A DNA stretch of 6,372 bases from Opitutus sp. GAS368 (GCA_945861235.1 CAMATV010000198.1:1-6372); one strand, 5' to 3'; counted from the stretch's first letter, positions 1-6,183 are shown. Made by a program: numbers and translations. Notes: generated by a model from the sequence alone, not told the origin.

Positions 1-1508
1 TCGGCCATCATGCGCGTCACTTGGGCGGGTAGCTCCCGCCGAAGCTGACCCTTCGCCGCCAAGCCCGTCAGCTCTGCATCCGGCATCGTAGACCACAAAA
101 AATACGACAGCCGCGACGCGAGCGCATACTCGTCCGCATGCGCATAGGCTGCAGTCCCCTCGACCGGTGATTCAATTCGAAACAAAAATCGCGGCGAGGC
201 TAAGATCGCCATGATCGCCCGGCCGATGCCTTCCTCGAAGGTATGCCCAGGCTGGCTATCGGTGTCGCTGGCGATGCCTACGAGGCGCGCCACATGGGCC
301 GAATCCACTGGCCGCCGATAAGCACGCGCGGCGAAATCTCCGAGCAGCTCGCGGGCATAGGCGGCCCGCGCGGCCGTCTCCGTGGGCGCCGGCCCCCGTG
401 GGAAAAATCGCGCATAGCCCTCTGGAGTGGTCCAGTGCTCCGGCTTGAGCGGTCCTTTCACCTGCACCGACGCGACGCGCACAATCACACTGGTCGCTCC
501 CGGCACCGACTGGGTGCGCGCCGCTGGCACCGACGCGCTCGCTTCACGTTCGCGCGGGATGATCTCAAATTGCACGGCATGGGCCCCAGCGTCCCACTGC
601 ACTTCACGCACTCGGCTCAAAATCTTTTTTTCCTGCCAAGCGACGTCCTCACGAAACCACTCCTCCCCGTCGACCCAGGCGATCAGCGTACCCTGTCCTG
701 GATCAAAATCGAATGAACCGCGAATCTCCAATTCCGCTTCCAATCCGTAGGTCTCCGTTTGCGCTACGCGAAACGAGTGCGCCACTTTAGCTGGCTTGGT
801 CACGAGCATGCGTTCACCCGTGCCCCCACCCTCTGATCCGCGAAACTCGCGCCCCGTGGCCGTCTGGTTCGGCATCACGCGTGAGACCTTCGGTACCGCG
901 CGCTCCACGATCACCTCCGCGGCCTGTAAGTATTTTTCCAATAACAGCGGTGAAATCGTCAGCACCTCGCCCATATTGTCGAATCCATCGCCCGCGTCGT
1001 CGGGCGGAAACTCGACCTCGCTGTTAAACTCAATCCCCATCAGGTCATTGATGGTATTTCGATATTCCGCGCGATTGAGTCGGCGCACGGTGACCTTCCC
1101 GGGATCGGACGCAGTAGCGTTAAGATCCAAGGCCTCAAACTTGATCCATTGCGTGAGCGCCGCGATCTCCTCCGCCGACGGACGCCCCACGCCCTCCTCC
1201 AGCGGCGGCATGATGCCGGCGCGCACGTTCTTCAACGCCGCAAACCACATATCATGCCGAGACAGCATATCCCCCGCCGTCTTCAACCCGTCAAAAGCCA
1301 CCTGCCCTTTGTTCACGCCGTCGGCATGGCAATCGTAGCAATACTTTACCAAGAGTGGTTTGATTTTTTTCTGAAAGTTTACGGCCACGTCGGACTCAGC
1401 CGCAGCCGCCCCGATCGGCCCCACCGCACCGGCGATCCAAGCCATCGCACCGGCGCAAAAAATGCGCCATGGGTTTGACGCTAAATGACGGGACTCGGTG
1501 GAGGGCAT
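1..1508 (-). CDS. Secreted haem-binding planctomycete-type cytochrome protein (PSCyt1-DUF1587-DUF1595-DUF1592), 3' end outside window
   Basis: Reading the minus strand from ATG at 1508 gives 502 codons with no stop before the left edge, so the C-terminus (expected DUF1588 and DUF1585) is missing. Seen: a signal-peptide-like start, with Arg residues, a hydrophobic stretch around residues 17-37 and a likely AAA/AES cleavage site. A CYDCH haem-c motif follows at 57-61, with a candidate axial Met in GIMPP (Met100). DUF1587 begins near 138 (VRRLNRAEYRNTINDLMG). A beta-rich insert of about 110 residues (240-350) resembles a carbohydrate-binding-type module but is not identified. DUF1595-like sequence follows at 384-445 (AYRRPV, ASPRFLFRIE), then DUF1592 from 456 (LASRLSYFLWSTMPDAEL). 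The family is exported and of unproven function; electron transfer linked to polymer breakdown is only a guess. ATG 1508 is preferred over ATG 1445 because the longer form supplies a full signal-peptide n-region. Only a weak AGG precedes it. A 120-nt gap separates it from dgt, so it may have its own promoter. Confidence 0.88.
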   Translation of the reverse strand, partial: MPSTESRHLASNPWRIFCAGAMAWIAGAVGPIGAAAAESDVAVNFQKKIKPLLVKYCYDCHADGVNKGQVAFDGLKTAGDMLSRHDMWFAALKNVRAGIMPPLEEGVGRPSAEEIAALTQWIKFEALDLNATASDPGKVTVRRLNRAEYRNTINDLMGIEFNSEVEFPPDDAGDGFDNMGEVLTISPLLLEKYLQAAEVIVERAVPKVSRVMPNQTATGREFRGSEGGGTGERMLVTKPAKVAHSFRVAQTETYGLEAELEIRGSFDFDPGQGTLIAWVDGEEWFREDVAWQEKKILSRVREVQWDAGAHAVQFEIIPREREASASVPAARTQSVPGATSVIVRVASVQVKGPLKPEHWTTPEGYARFFPRGPAPTETAARAAYARELLGDFAARAYRRPVDSAHVARLVGIASDTDSQPGHTFEEGIGRAIMAILASPRFLFRIESPVEGTAAYAHADEYALASRLSYFLWSTMPDAELTGLAAKGQLRRELPAQVTRMMA

Positions 1509-1628
1509 GGCGACGGCCTGACGCTTGGAGACGACGCACCGTTGCGCGACCGAGATCAGATTTCAGCGATTTGGAAACGAATGCCAAGAGAGCAACCCGC
1601 CACCGCTCGGCCTATTCGATGGGTCCGC

Positions 1629-2897
1629 TCAGCTTAAATCTCGGATACTCCCAAACTGGGGATCGAACAACCTTTGGTAGGTGCGCACGATCATCCCATC
1701 CGTGAGCCCGGCCAGCCAGTCGCAGATCTGTCGCGCCTTCCCGGCCGGCGTCGTCTCCAAGTCGAGCAACCGCCCCACGCGCGGCGGCAAGATCGTGATC
1801 ACGCGGTCGCCCTTTTCGACATAGTTGCGCCAGCACGATTCCCACAGCTGAAAAAGCACCCGCCGCGCCTTGTGCTCCATCTGCTGAAGCTGCGGGCTCT
1901 CGAAGATGATATCGTTGGCCATTTTCTTATAAAATGCCGCCTCGCGCTCCGCGCCCGGGGAGATCACGAGTTCGAACCGGTAGCGGTTCGTCTTGGCCGA
2001 CATAAAATTCGTCCGCTCGCGCAGCCGACACGCGGTAATAAATCCACCGACCTTTTGCGCAAATACGTTCTCCAGTCGATCACCCCGCATCGCTACGCAC
2101 AACTGGTCGAGCCAACGCTGCCGCTCGGCATCAATCGGCTCACCCGCCGCCCAAGCCTCGATGCGCTCGATCGTAAGAAAGCCCGCCTTCACCCCGTCGA
2201 CGATATCGTTCAGCGAATAGGCCGCATCGTCCGCCCAATCCATAATCTGGCACTCGACACTTTTGAACGCGTTGAGTTTTTCGCCACCATGCAATGCCGC
2301 CGGAATCTTGGCGTCGCCAAAAACAAAGTCACGATGCCGCTCCTGCCGGTCGTAGAGAAAGTGCTTGGTCGGTAGCGACGGAAACTCGCCAATGAGCTTC
2401 TTATATTTAAGCACGCCGTCGAGGAGCGCCCGCGTGGGCACCATGCCCCTCACTCCGGTCTCGTTCTGATACATCGTCTCCGTGAGCAAGTGGAGTGTCT
2501 GCGCGTTACCCTCGAAACCACCCCATCTGAGCATCAGTTCCTGTAGGGTGCGCTCACCCGAATGTCCGAACGGCGGATGCCCCAGATCGTGCGCCAGACA
2601 CACCGCTTCGACAAGGTCGCTGTCGATGTGAAAATCATCCCCCAACGGCGCGCCCCGCGAGCGGAGGAAAACACAGATGGAGCGCCCGATCTGCGCCACC
2701 TCCATGGAGTGCGTCAGTCGCGTGCGATAGAAATCATACTCTCCGGAGAGAAACACCTGAGTCTTGGACTGCAGCTTGCGGAATGCATGCGCATGAATGA
2801 TCCGGTCGCGGTCCACCTGAAACGGCGTACGGTAGTCGCCCTTACGGGCTTCACCCATCGACTCGCTGTCGAATGCAGTGTAGAAACGGTTGATCAT
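1629..2897 (-). CDS. dgt: dGTPase-like HD-domain deoxynucleoside triphosphate triphosphohydrolase
   Basis: This 422-residue cytoplasmic enzyme is predicted to cleave dGTP (or other dNTPs) to deoxynucleoside and tripolyphosphate, adjusting the dNTP pool. Seen: the family's N-terminal signature DRDRIIHAHAFRKLQSKTQV (residues 29-48), the HD metal-site residues His63 (THSMEV), His103-Asp104 (AHDLGHPPFGH) and the later Asp in MDWADDAAYS (D223/D224), plus FEGNAQTLHLLT (128-139). Length fits the bacterial dGTPase-like family. The open frame continues upstream to 3101, but those 68 residues are low-complexity, unlike the family, and antisense to another gene remnant. ATG 2897 puts MINRFY right before the conserved core and is therefore chosen. 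Only a poor GGAA/GAAAG purine stretch precedes the start. It diverges from cdd across 311 nt. Substrate preference (dGTP versus broad dNTP) cannot be told from sequence. Confidence 0.93.
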   Translation of the reverse strand: MINRFYTAFDSESMGEARKGDYRTPFQVDRDRIIHAHAFRKLQSKTQVFLSGEYDFYRTRLTHSMEVAQIGRSICVFLRSRGAPLGDDFHIDSDLVEAVCLAHDLGHPPFGHSGERTLQELMLRWGGFEGNAQTLHLLTETMYQNETGVRGMVPTRALLDGVLKYKKLIGEFPSLPTKHFLYDRQERHRDFVFGDAKIPAALHGGEKLNAFKSVECQIMDWADDAAYSLNDIVDGVKAGFLTIERIEAWAAGEPIDAERQRWLDQLCVAMRGDRLENVFAQKVGGFITACRLRERTNFMSAKTNRYRFELVISPGAEREAAFYKKMANDIIFESPQLQQMEHKARRVLFQLWESCWRNYVEKGDRVITILPPRVGRLLDLETTPAGKARQICDWLAGLTDGMIVRTYQRLFDPQFGSIRDLS

Positions 2898-2948
2898 CGG
2901 CTTTCGTTCCGACACGAACGACCCGTTGACCACGATGCAACCTCGGAT

Positions 2949-3164
2949 ATGCCGCACGCGACCTTCCCTACTCCGCTCGACCAGCCGCGCCGTGCGAGCC
3001 GCGCCGTCGGCACCGCGCTCGGCGCAAACCCCGGGCCACTCGTGCTTCCTTGCCACCGTGTCGTCGCCCCCAACGGCAAGCTGACCGGCTCCCCCGGTCA
3101 CGGTGGCGTGGATACGAATACCCGACTCCGCGCGCTCGTCGGCGCCCAGCTACGGTCGCGTTGA
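2949..3164 (+). pseudogene. Decayed C-terminal fragment of O6-alkylguanine-DNA alkyltransferase (MGMT/Ogt family)
   Basis: A 71-codon stretch ending at TGA 3162-3164 matches the DNA-binding/active-site domain of methylated-DNA-protein cysteine methyltransferases. Seen: QPRRASRAVGTALGANP, which includes the arginine-finger Arg of RAVG and the conserved Asn, then LVLPCHRVVAPNGKLTG with the acceptor Cys (residue 35 counting from ATG 2949), then GGVDTNTRLRALVGAQL. Known: the family uses a Cys-His-Glu relay plus a GG(x)3K(x)2LL(x)2E-type C-terminus. Here the expected Glu is Val, the Lys is Asn, and the Tyr/Phe-x-GG loop reads SPGHGG. The YGxLA helix normally preceding RPRA is absent, as if about six codons had been lost, and no N-terminal region exists because dgt begins at 2897 on the other strand. 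No ribosome binding site precedes ATG 2949. I read this as a gene relic; a live, highly divergent alkyltransferase-like peptide is less likely. Confidence 0.7.
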
Positions 3165-3173
3165 GAAGCCTGC

Positions 3174-3202
3174 TTGCGGACGATTTCCCCTCACTTTATA
3201 AC
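3174..3202 (+). promoter_or_regulatory. Putative sigma70-type promoter of cdd, leaderless
   Basis: TTGCGG (3174-3179) and TATAAC (3197-3202) are separated by 17 nt. The -10 matches consensus at 5 of 6 positions, the -35 at 3 of 6. Transcription would start about 7 nt after the -10, which falls at 3209, the A of the cdd ATG. No Shine-Dalgarno sequence lies in front of that ATG, consistent with a leaderless mRNA. This is inference from sequence only. Confidence 0.42.
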
Positions 3203-3208
3203 CCTGCC

Positions 3209-3613
3209 ATGATCTCTGTCGCCACCATCCGCCGTTTGGAAAAAGCCGCCCGCGGCGCCGCCCGCGCGGCGTATTCCCCTTATTCCGAGTTCCCCGTGGG
3301 AGCAGCCGTGCTCGTGGCTTCCGGGAAAATTTTCACCGGCTGCAATGTGGAGAACGCTGCCTACGGCCTGTGCAACTGCGCCGAGCGAACCGCGATTTTT
3401 TCCGCCGCGGCGGCGGGAGCAAGAAAACTGACGGCCGTCGTGGTTTACACCCCAACGAGGACCCCGACGGCACCCTGTGGCGCGTGTCGCCAAGTCATCA
3501 ACGAATTCGGCCCCCACGCCCGGGTGATCTCCGTATGCGATTCGCCCGCACGCCTCGACACCACCCTCGACGCGCTCCTGCCCGGCGCCTTCGGACCGCG
3601 GAGTCTGCTCTAG
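3209..3613 (+). CDS. cdd: Cytidine deaminase, homotetrameric zinc type
   Basis: A 134-residue cytoplasmic enzyme that deaminates cytidine and deoxycytidine to uridine and deoxyuridine in pyrimidine salvage. Seen: SPYSEFPVGAAV (23-34), TGCNVENAAYGLCNCAERTAI (43-63) with catalytic Glu59 and zinc ligand Cys57, and the second zinc motif PCGACRQV (89-96) giving Cys90 and Cys93. It ends in the LLPGAFGP tail typical of the short tetrameric class. Length is as expected for this class (about 130 residues). The frame is open back to 3050, but homology starts at MISVATIRRLEKAAR, so ATG 3209 is used. The promoter appears to abut this ATG. The TAG stop shares the CTAG tetranucleotide with the stop of the oppositely oriented hydrolase, leaving no room for a terminator between them. 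Confidence 0.96.
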   Translation: MISVATIRRLEKAARGAARAAYSPYSEFPVGAAVLVASGKIFTGCNVENAAYGLCNCAERTAIFSAAAAGARKLTAVVVYTPTRTPTAPCGACRQVINEFGPHARVISVCDSPARLDTTLDALLPGAFGPRSLL

Positions 3614-4419
3614 CGCCTTGGCTCGCCGGACAGGCGTTTTTCGAAACTGAGCAGCTCGCGCCGGATTTGGTCACCCGCCACTTCGAAGATATCATTGTGC
3701 CCGGCATCGGGAATCCAAACGTGGCGCTTGGGTTCGCCCATGGCTGCAAACAGTTTCTGGCCATGGGCAAACGGGATGACCTCGTCGGCCAGACCATGAA
3801 AAATCATCGCCGGGCATTGCACGCGACCGATCTTGGCTAGATTGTCGAACTGATCAAACGGCAGGAGCTTCACGCCCGTCATGACCCGAAACGCACTGGT
3901 AAACGGACTGATGAGCACCAAACCCGCGACTCGTGAACTCGCAGCCAACTCCACCGCGGGCCCGCTCCCGACCGAGCGGCCAACCACGATCATCGCCTCC
4001 GGCTTTACGCCCAGTTGCCTCTGCGCAAACCCCAGCATCGTCAGCGTGTCCGCATCGACGTTGTCCTCCGCAGCGCGCCCCGCGCTGAGCCCATACCCTC
4101 GGTAGTCGAACGTCAGTACCGCAAATCCCGCGGCATGAAATTGCCGGAGCAGGGGCAGACTGTCGCCGAGATCCTCGGCATTGCCGTGCAAATAAAACAG
4201 GGTGTGCCGGGCTGACGGATTCGGCAGGTGCAGCGCCGCGAGTTGCGTGCCGTCCGCAGCGGACACCCGGTGTAAGCCGAAAAGGTCTTCGCCATACGAC
4301 GCCCGTCGCGGCTGGAAGATCAGCCGGTTCGCCGCCATGCCCACGAGCAGCGCAAAGCCGGCATACAGCACCCCAGCCAACCGCGCCCACCGCCTCAAAA
4401 AAATCCGCCAGGATCTCAT
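3610..4419 (-). CDS. Membrane-anchored alpha/beta hydrolase (ABHD13/17-like serine hydrolase)
   Basis: Predicted serine hydrolase of unknown substrate. Positions below count from the alternative GTG start at 4422 (270 residues); from ATG 4419 subtract one. Seen: basic N-terminus followed by a single hydrophobic segment at about 14-33, probably an uncleaved anchor with the enzyme domain outside the cytoplasm; oxyanion-loop motif LHGNAED (78-84); FDYRGYGLS (105-113); nucleophile elbow GRSVGSG with Ser150; acid Asp213 in GLADEVIPF; catalytic His242 in AGHND. All three catalytic residues are present and the fold length is normal. The start overlaps the hisS stop: TGA of hisS and ATG 4419 share one base, and GTG 4422 would overlap by four, so translation is probably coupled to hisS. 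The gene contains a T7 run near its 5' end. Relatives are described as esterases/thioesterases, but no substrate can be assigned here. Confidence 0.9.
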   Translation of the reverse strand: MRSWRIFLRRWARLAGVLYAGFALLVGMAANRLIFQPRRASYGEDLFGLHRVSAADGTQLAALHLPNPSARHTLFYLHGNAEDLGDSLPLLRQFHAAGFAVLTFDYRGYGLSAGRAAEDNVDADTLTMLGFAQRQLGVKPEAMIVVGRSVGSGPAVELAASSRVAGLVLISPFTSAFRVMTGVKLLPFDQFDNLAKIGRVQCPAMIFHGLADEVIPFAHGQKLFAAMGEPKRHVWIPDAGHNDIFEVAGDQIRRELLSFEKRLSGEPRR

Positions 4420-5732
4420 CACCCCCCCGTGAAAAAATCCCGTACCGTGGCGACGACATCTGCCCGCGGCACCTCACGCTCACTGCGGTCGGTGAGATCG
4501 CGGAGTTTCACAACCCCCTTCGCAATTTCATCGCCGCCATAGAGGAGGGCGATCTTGGCCCCCGACTCCGCCGCCACCTTGAACTGTTTTCCGAACGCGA
4601 CCTCTTTCAGTGGATAGTCGACCCGATAGCCGGCCGCGCGCAGCGCATGGATATCTCCGAACGCCGCGTGCCGCTCGGCGGCACCGCCGATCACACAATA
4701 CACGTCAGGCACCTGCACCAACGTCGGCATCAAGCCGCGTTGTTCGAGGAGCAGCGCAAACGTCATGTCGCCGATCGCGAAGCCCACTGCCGGCAGCGCC
4801 GGCCCGCCGAGTTTTTGCACCAGATCGTCGTAACGCCCGCCACCCGCAAGTGCGCGCAACTCCCCCTTGCGATCGAAAGCCTCGAAGACGAAACCCGTGT
4901 AATAAGCGAGGCCGCGCACAACCCCGAGGTCAACTTCGACAAACCGCGCCAACCCCATCGCCTCGAGGTTGCCCAAGAGTTTTTTCCAGTCAGCAAGGCG
5001 CGCGGTGAGTTTCTCGCCGCCGATTGAGCCGAGGGTATGCTCGAGCGCCGCGAGTGATTTGATCTGCAGGAAGGCGAGCACCTTGATCTTCACGCCGTCG
5101 TCGAGCGGACCAAACTGCTCCGTGTAACCCTTGAAGGCTTCCTCTCCGTATTTCTCAAATCGATCCACTGCGCCCAGCACTCCACGGATACGCGGCTCAT
5201 CAAGTCCGAGCGCTTCCAAATAGTAGAACCATAGATTCCGATCGCTCAACCTCACATAAAAATCCTGTTCGGTCAGGCCAAACGCCGCGAGACACTGCAC
5301 CAGCATCGCAATCAGTTCCGTTTCTGCCTCTGGGCCGGGTTCACCAAAAATATCCGCGTTAAACTGGGAGAAACAACGTCCGCGCCCTTTTTGCATCCGC
5401 TCGTATCGATAAAACTCCGCAATGCTAAACCACTTGATCGGGCGTTTCAGTGCGCTGGCCTTGGCCCCGACGAGTCGACACACCGTCGGCGTCATCTCCG
5501 GACGCAACGCCACTTCCCGTCCGCCCTTGTCCGTGAAACTGAATAACTGCGCTTCGATTTCCTCGCCTGACTTCGCCTTGTAAAGCTCGAGGGGTTCAAG
5601 CACCGGCGCATCGTATTCGGCGAACCCAAAGGTGCTCGCCGTCTGCCGCCACAGGCGAAAGATATGGTTCCGACGCGCAAAATCCTCGGGATAGAACTCA
5701 CGGAATCCGGGCAGAGACTGGAATGTAGCCAT
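4419..5732 (-). CDS. hisS: Histidyl-tRNA synthetase
   Basis: A 437-residue class II aminoacyl-tRNA synthetase that charges tRNA-His. Seen: N-terminal LPGFREFYPEDF (7-18); LRPEMTPTVCRL (77-88); motif 2 region FYRYERMQKGRGRCFSQFNA (107-126); the histidine-specific HisA signature RGLAYYTG (273-280) carrying the catalytic Arg273; motif 3 GGGRYDDL (297-304) and AVGFAIGDM (315-323); a C-terminal anticodon-binding domain from about 342. Length is typical of the family. The frame extends to 5837, but homology begins at MATFQSLPGF and the extra 35 residues are translated from a structured leader, so ATG 5732 is chosen. There is no Shine-Dalgarno immediately upstream (GTCGGGCCC precedes ATG). It sits 133 nt downstream of the HU-like gene on the same strand and overlaps the hydrolase start. 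Its last codons, ACG GGG GGG TGA, form a G7 run directly before the stop. Confidence 0.97.
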   Translation of the reverse strand: MATFQSLPGFREFYPEDFARRNHIFRLWRQTASTFGFAEYDAPVLEPLELYKAKSGEEIEAQLFSFTDKGGREVALRPEMTPTVCRLVGAKASALKRPIKWFSIAEFYRYERMQKGRGRCFSQFNADIFGEPGPEAETELIAMLVQCLAAFGLTEQDFYVRLSDRNLWFYYLEALGLDEPRIRGVLGAVDRFEKYGEEAFKGYTEQFGPLDDGVKIKVLAFLQIKSLAALEHTLGSIGGEKLTARLADWKKLLGNLEAMGLARFVEVDLGVVRGLAYYTGFVFEAFDRKGELRALAGGGRYDDLVQKLGGPALPAVGFAIGDMTFALLLEQRGLMPTLVQVPDVYCVIGGAAERHAAFGDIHALRAAGYRVDYPLKEVAFGKQFKVAAESGAKIALLYGGDEIAKGVVKLRDLTDRSEREVPRADVVATVRDFFTGG

Positions 5733-5746
5733 GGGCCCGACACGTT

Positions 5747-5771
5747 GCGAACGGGTTCGCCCTAGGGCGAA
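5747..5771 (-). promoter_or_regulatory. Overlapping, mutually exclusive inverted repeats just upstream of hisS
   Basis: On the hisS strand the sequence contains a perfect 16-bp palindrome TTCGCCCTAGGGCGAA (5756-5771). Its 3' half also forms a second perfect inverted repeat, GCGAAC-CC-GTTCGC (5747-5760). The shared GCGAAC segment cannot pair in both hairpins at once. The inner repeat ends 14 nt before the hisS ATG. This geometry suits either a two-state RNA leader or overlapping operator dyads; sequence alone does not tell which. Confidence 0.5.
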
Positions 5772-5788
5772 TAAAAAGTGGGTGCCAA
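5762..5788 (-). other. Possible 8-codon leader ORF behind a consensus Shine-Dalgarno
   Basis: GGAGGTGA (5794-5801 on this strand) is fully complementary to the 16S rRNA 3' tail. Five nucleotides after it, TTG opens an 8-codon frame, (M)APTFYSP, ending at TAG inside the CCCTAGGG palindrome. No His codons are present, so classical His attenuation is not supported. It may be a regulatory leader peptide or a coincidence. Confidence 0.2.
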
Positions 5789-5810
5789 GCGGGTCACCTC
5801 CCGCCCGGCA
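5773..5810 (-). terminator. Hairpin plus T-run between the HU-like gene and hisS (terminator or leader element)
   Basis: On the minus strand, TGCCGGGCGGG and CCCGCTTGGCA form an 11-bp stem (5800-5810 with 5783-5793) closed by the 6-nt loop AGGTGA (5794-5799). Two pairs are G-U in the minus-strand RNA but would be A-C mismatches in plus-strand RNA, so the structure favours the minus transcript. A TTTTT tract (5773-5777) follows after a 5-nt spacer, longer than in a classic intrinsic terminator. It may end part of the HU transcription, or act in the hisS leader, since the loop carries most of a consensus Shine-Dalgarno. Confidence 0.4.
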
Positions 5811-5865
5811 GCCAAGACAGACCGGACCGCACGGCACCGCGCAACCGGCACACCCTCAACTCAGC

Positions 5866-6183
5866 TTAGTCCCCCGCCTGCAACTTCACGAGGTCGATCT
5901 TCTTCAATTGCTGCTTAAGAATCTTGCCGGATTTGAATTTCACGACAGCTCTCTGAGGAATAATGACCTCAGCCTCCGGCTTGTTCGGATTGCGACCAAT
6001 TCGCTGCTTGCGCACCTGCACTTCCAAAACACCAAAATTGCGCAACTCAACGTTACGCCCGCTAGCGAGCGCCTTTTGCACGACATCGAGCGTCTGCTGC
6101 ACGGTATCGACGATCTGTTTCTGCGGAAATCCAGACTTCCGATAAATCTGAAGGACAATTTCTCGTTTGGTCAAATTAGACAT
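5866..6183 (-). CDS. HU/IHF-family histone-like DNA-binding protein
   Basis: A 105-residue nucleoid protein expected to dimerise and bend DNA. Seen: N-terminal helical dimerisation part MSNLTKREIVLQIY with helix to about residue 41; the conserved GRNVELRNFGVLEV strand region (42-55); the DNA-binding arm with the GRNP tip (63-66), whose Pro66 corresponds to the intercalating proline of HU/IHF; and the family C-terminal FKSGKILK helix (83-90). A tail of roughly 10-12 residues (KKIDLVKLQAGD) extends past the usual 90-95-residue HU length. It could be HU-like or IHF-like; sequence does not decide, and the dimer partner is unknown. No Shine-Dalgarno precedes ATG 6183 (CCCTACC lies upstream). It is divergent from the quinone methyltransferase gene and upstream of hisS on the same strand. 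Confidence 0.95.
   Translation of the reverse strand: MSNLTKREIVLQIYRKSGFPQKQIVDTVQQTLDVVQKALASGRNVELRNFGVLEVQVRKQRIGRNPNKPEAEVIIPQRAVVKFKSGKILKQQLKKIDLVKLQAGD

Noticed and set aside
243..1338. Several plus-strand open frames (243-716, 427-750, 796-1338)
   Set aside because: All are antisense to the secreted cytochrome gene, whose minus-strand frame runs unbroken with domain motifs from end to end.
1573..1613. GCCGAG...CTTGGC pairing downstream of dgt as a terminator
   Set aside because: The arms are 6 bp with a G-U pair and a long loop, and no T-run follows.
1674..2375. Plus-strand open frame of 233 codons opposite dgt
   Set aside because: It is fully antisense to a well-conserved gene, has no recognisable motif, and long antisense frames are common in GC-rich DNA.
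2898..3101. 68-residue N-terminal extension of dgt from ATG 3101
   Set aside because: The extension is Arg/Ala/Gly-rich without family similarity and is antisense to the alkyltransferase relic; conserved sequence begins just after ATG 2897.
2562..3164. 200-codon plus-strand frame as one complete protein
   Set aside because: Its first two thirds are antisense to dgt. Only the last ~70 codons show alkyltransferase similarity, so it is treated as a relic.
4394..4403. T7 run near the 5' end of the hydrolase as a phase-variation tract
   Set aside because: Seven bases is short, the gene is intact, and the run simply encodes Ile-Phe-Leu in the membrane anchor region.
5733..5837. 35-residue N-terminal extension of hisS from ATG 5837
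   Set aside because: The extra residues have no synthetase similarity and would be translated from the hairpin-rich leader.
5733..5865. T-box riboswitch or His-codon attenuator before hisS
   Set aside because: No T-box consensus was seen, and the possible leader frame has no His codons.
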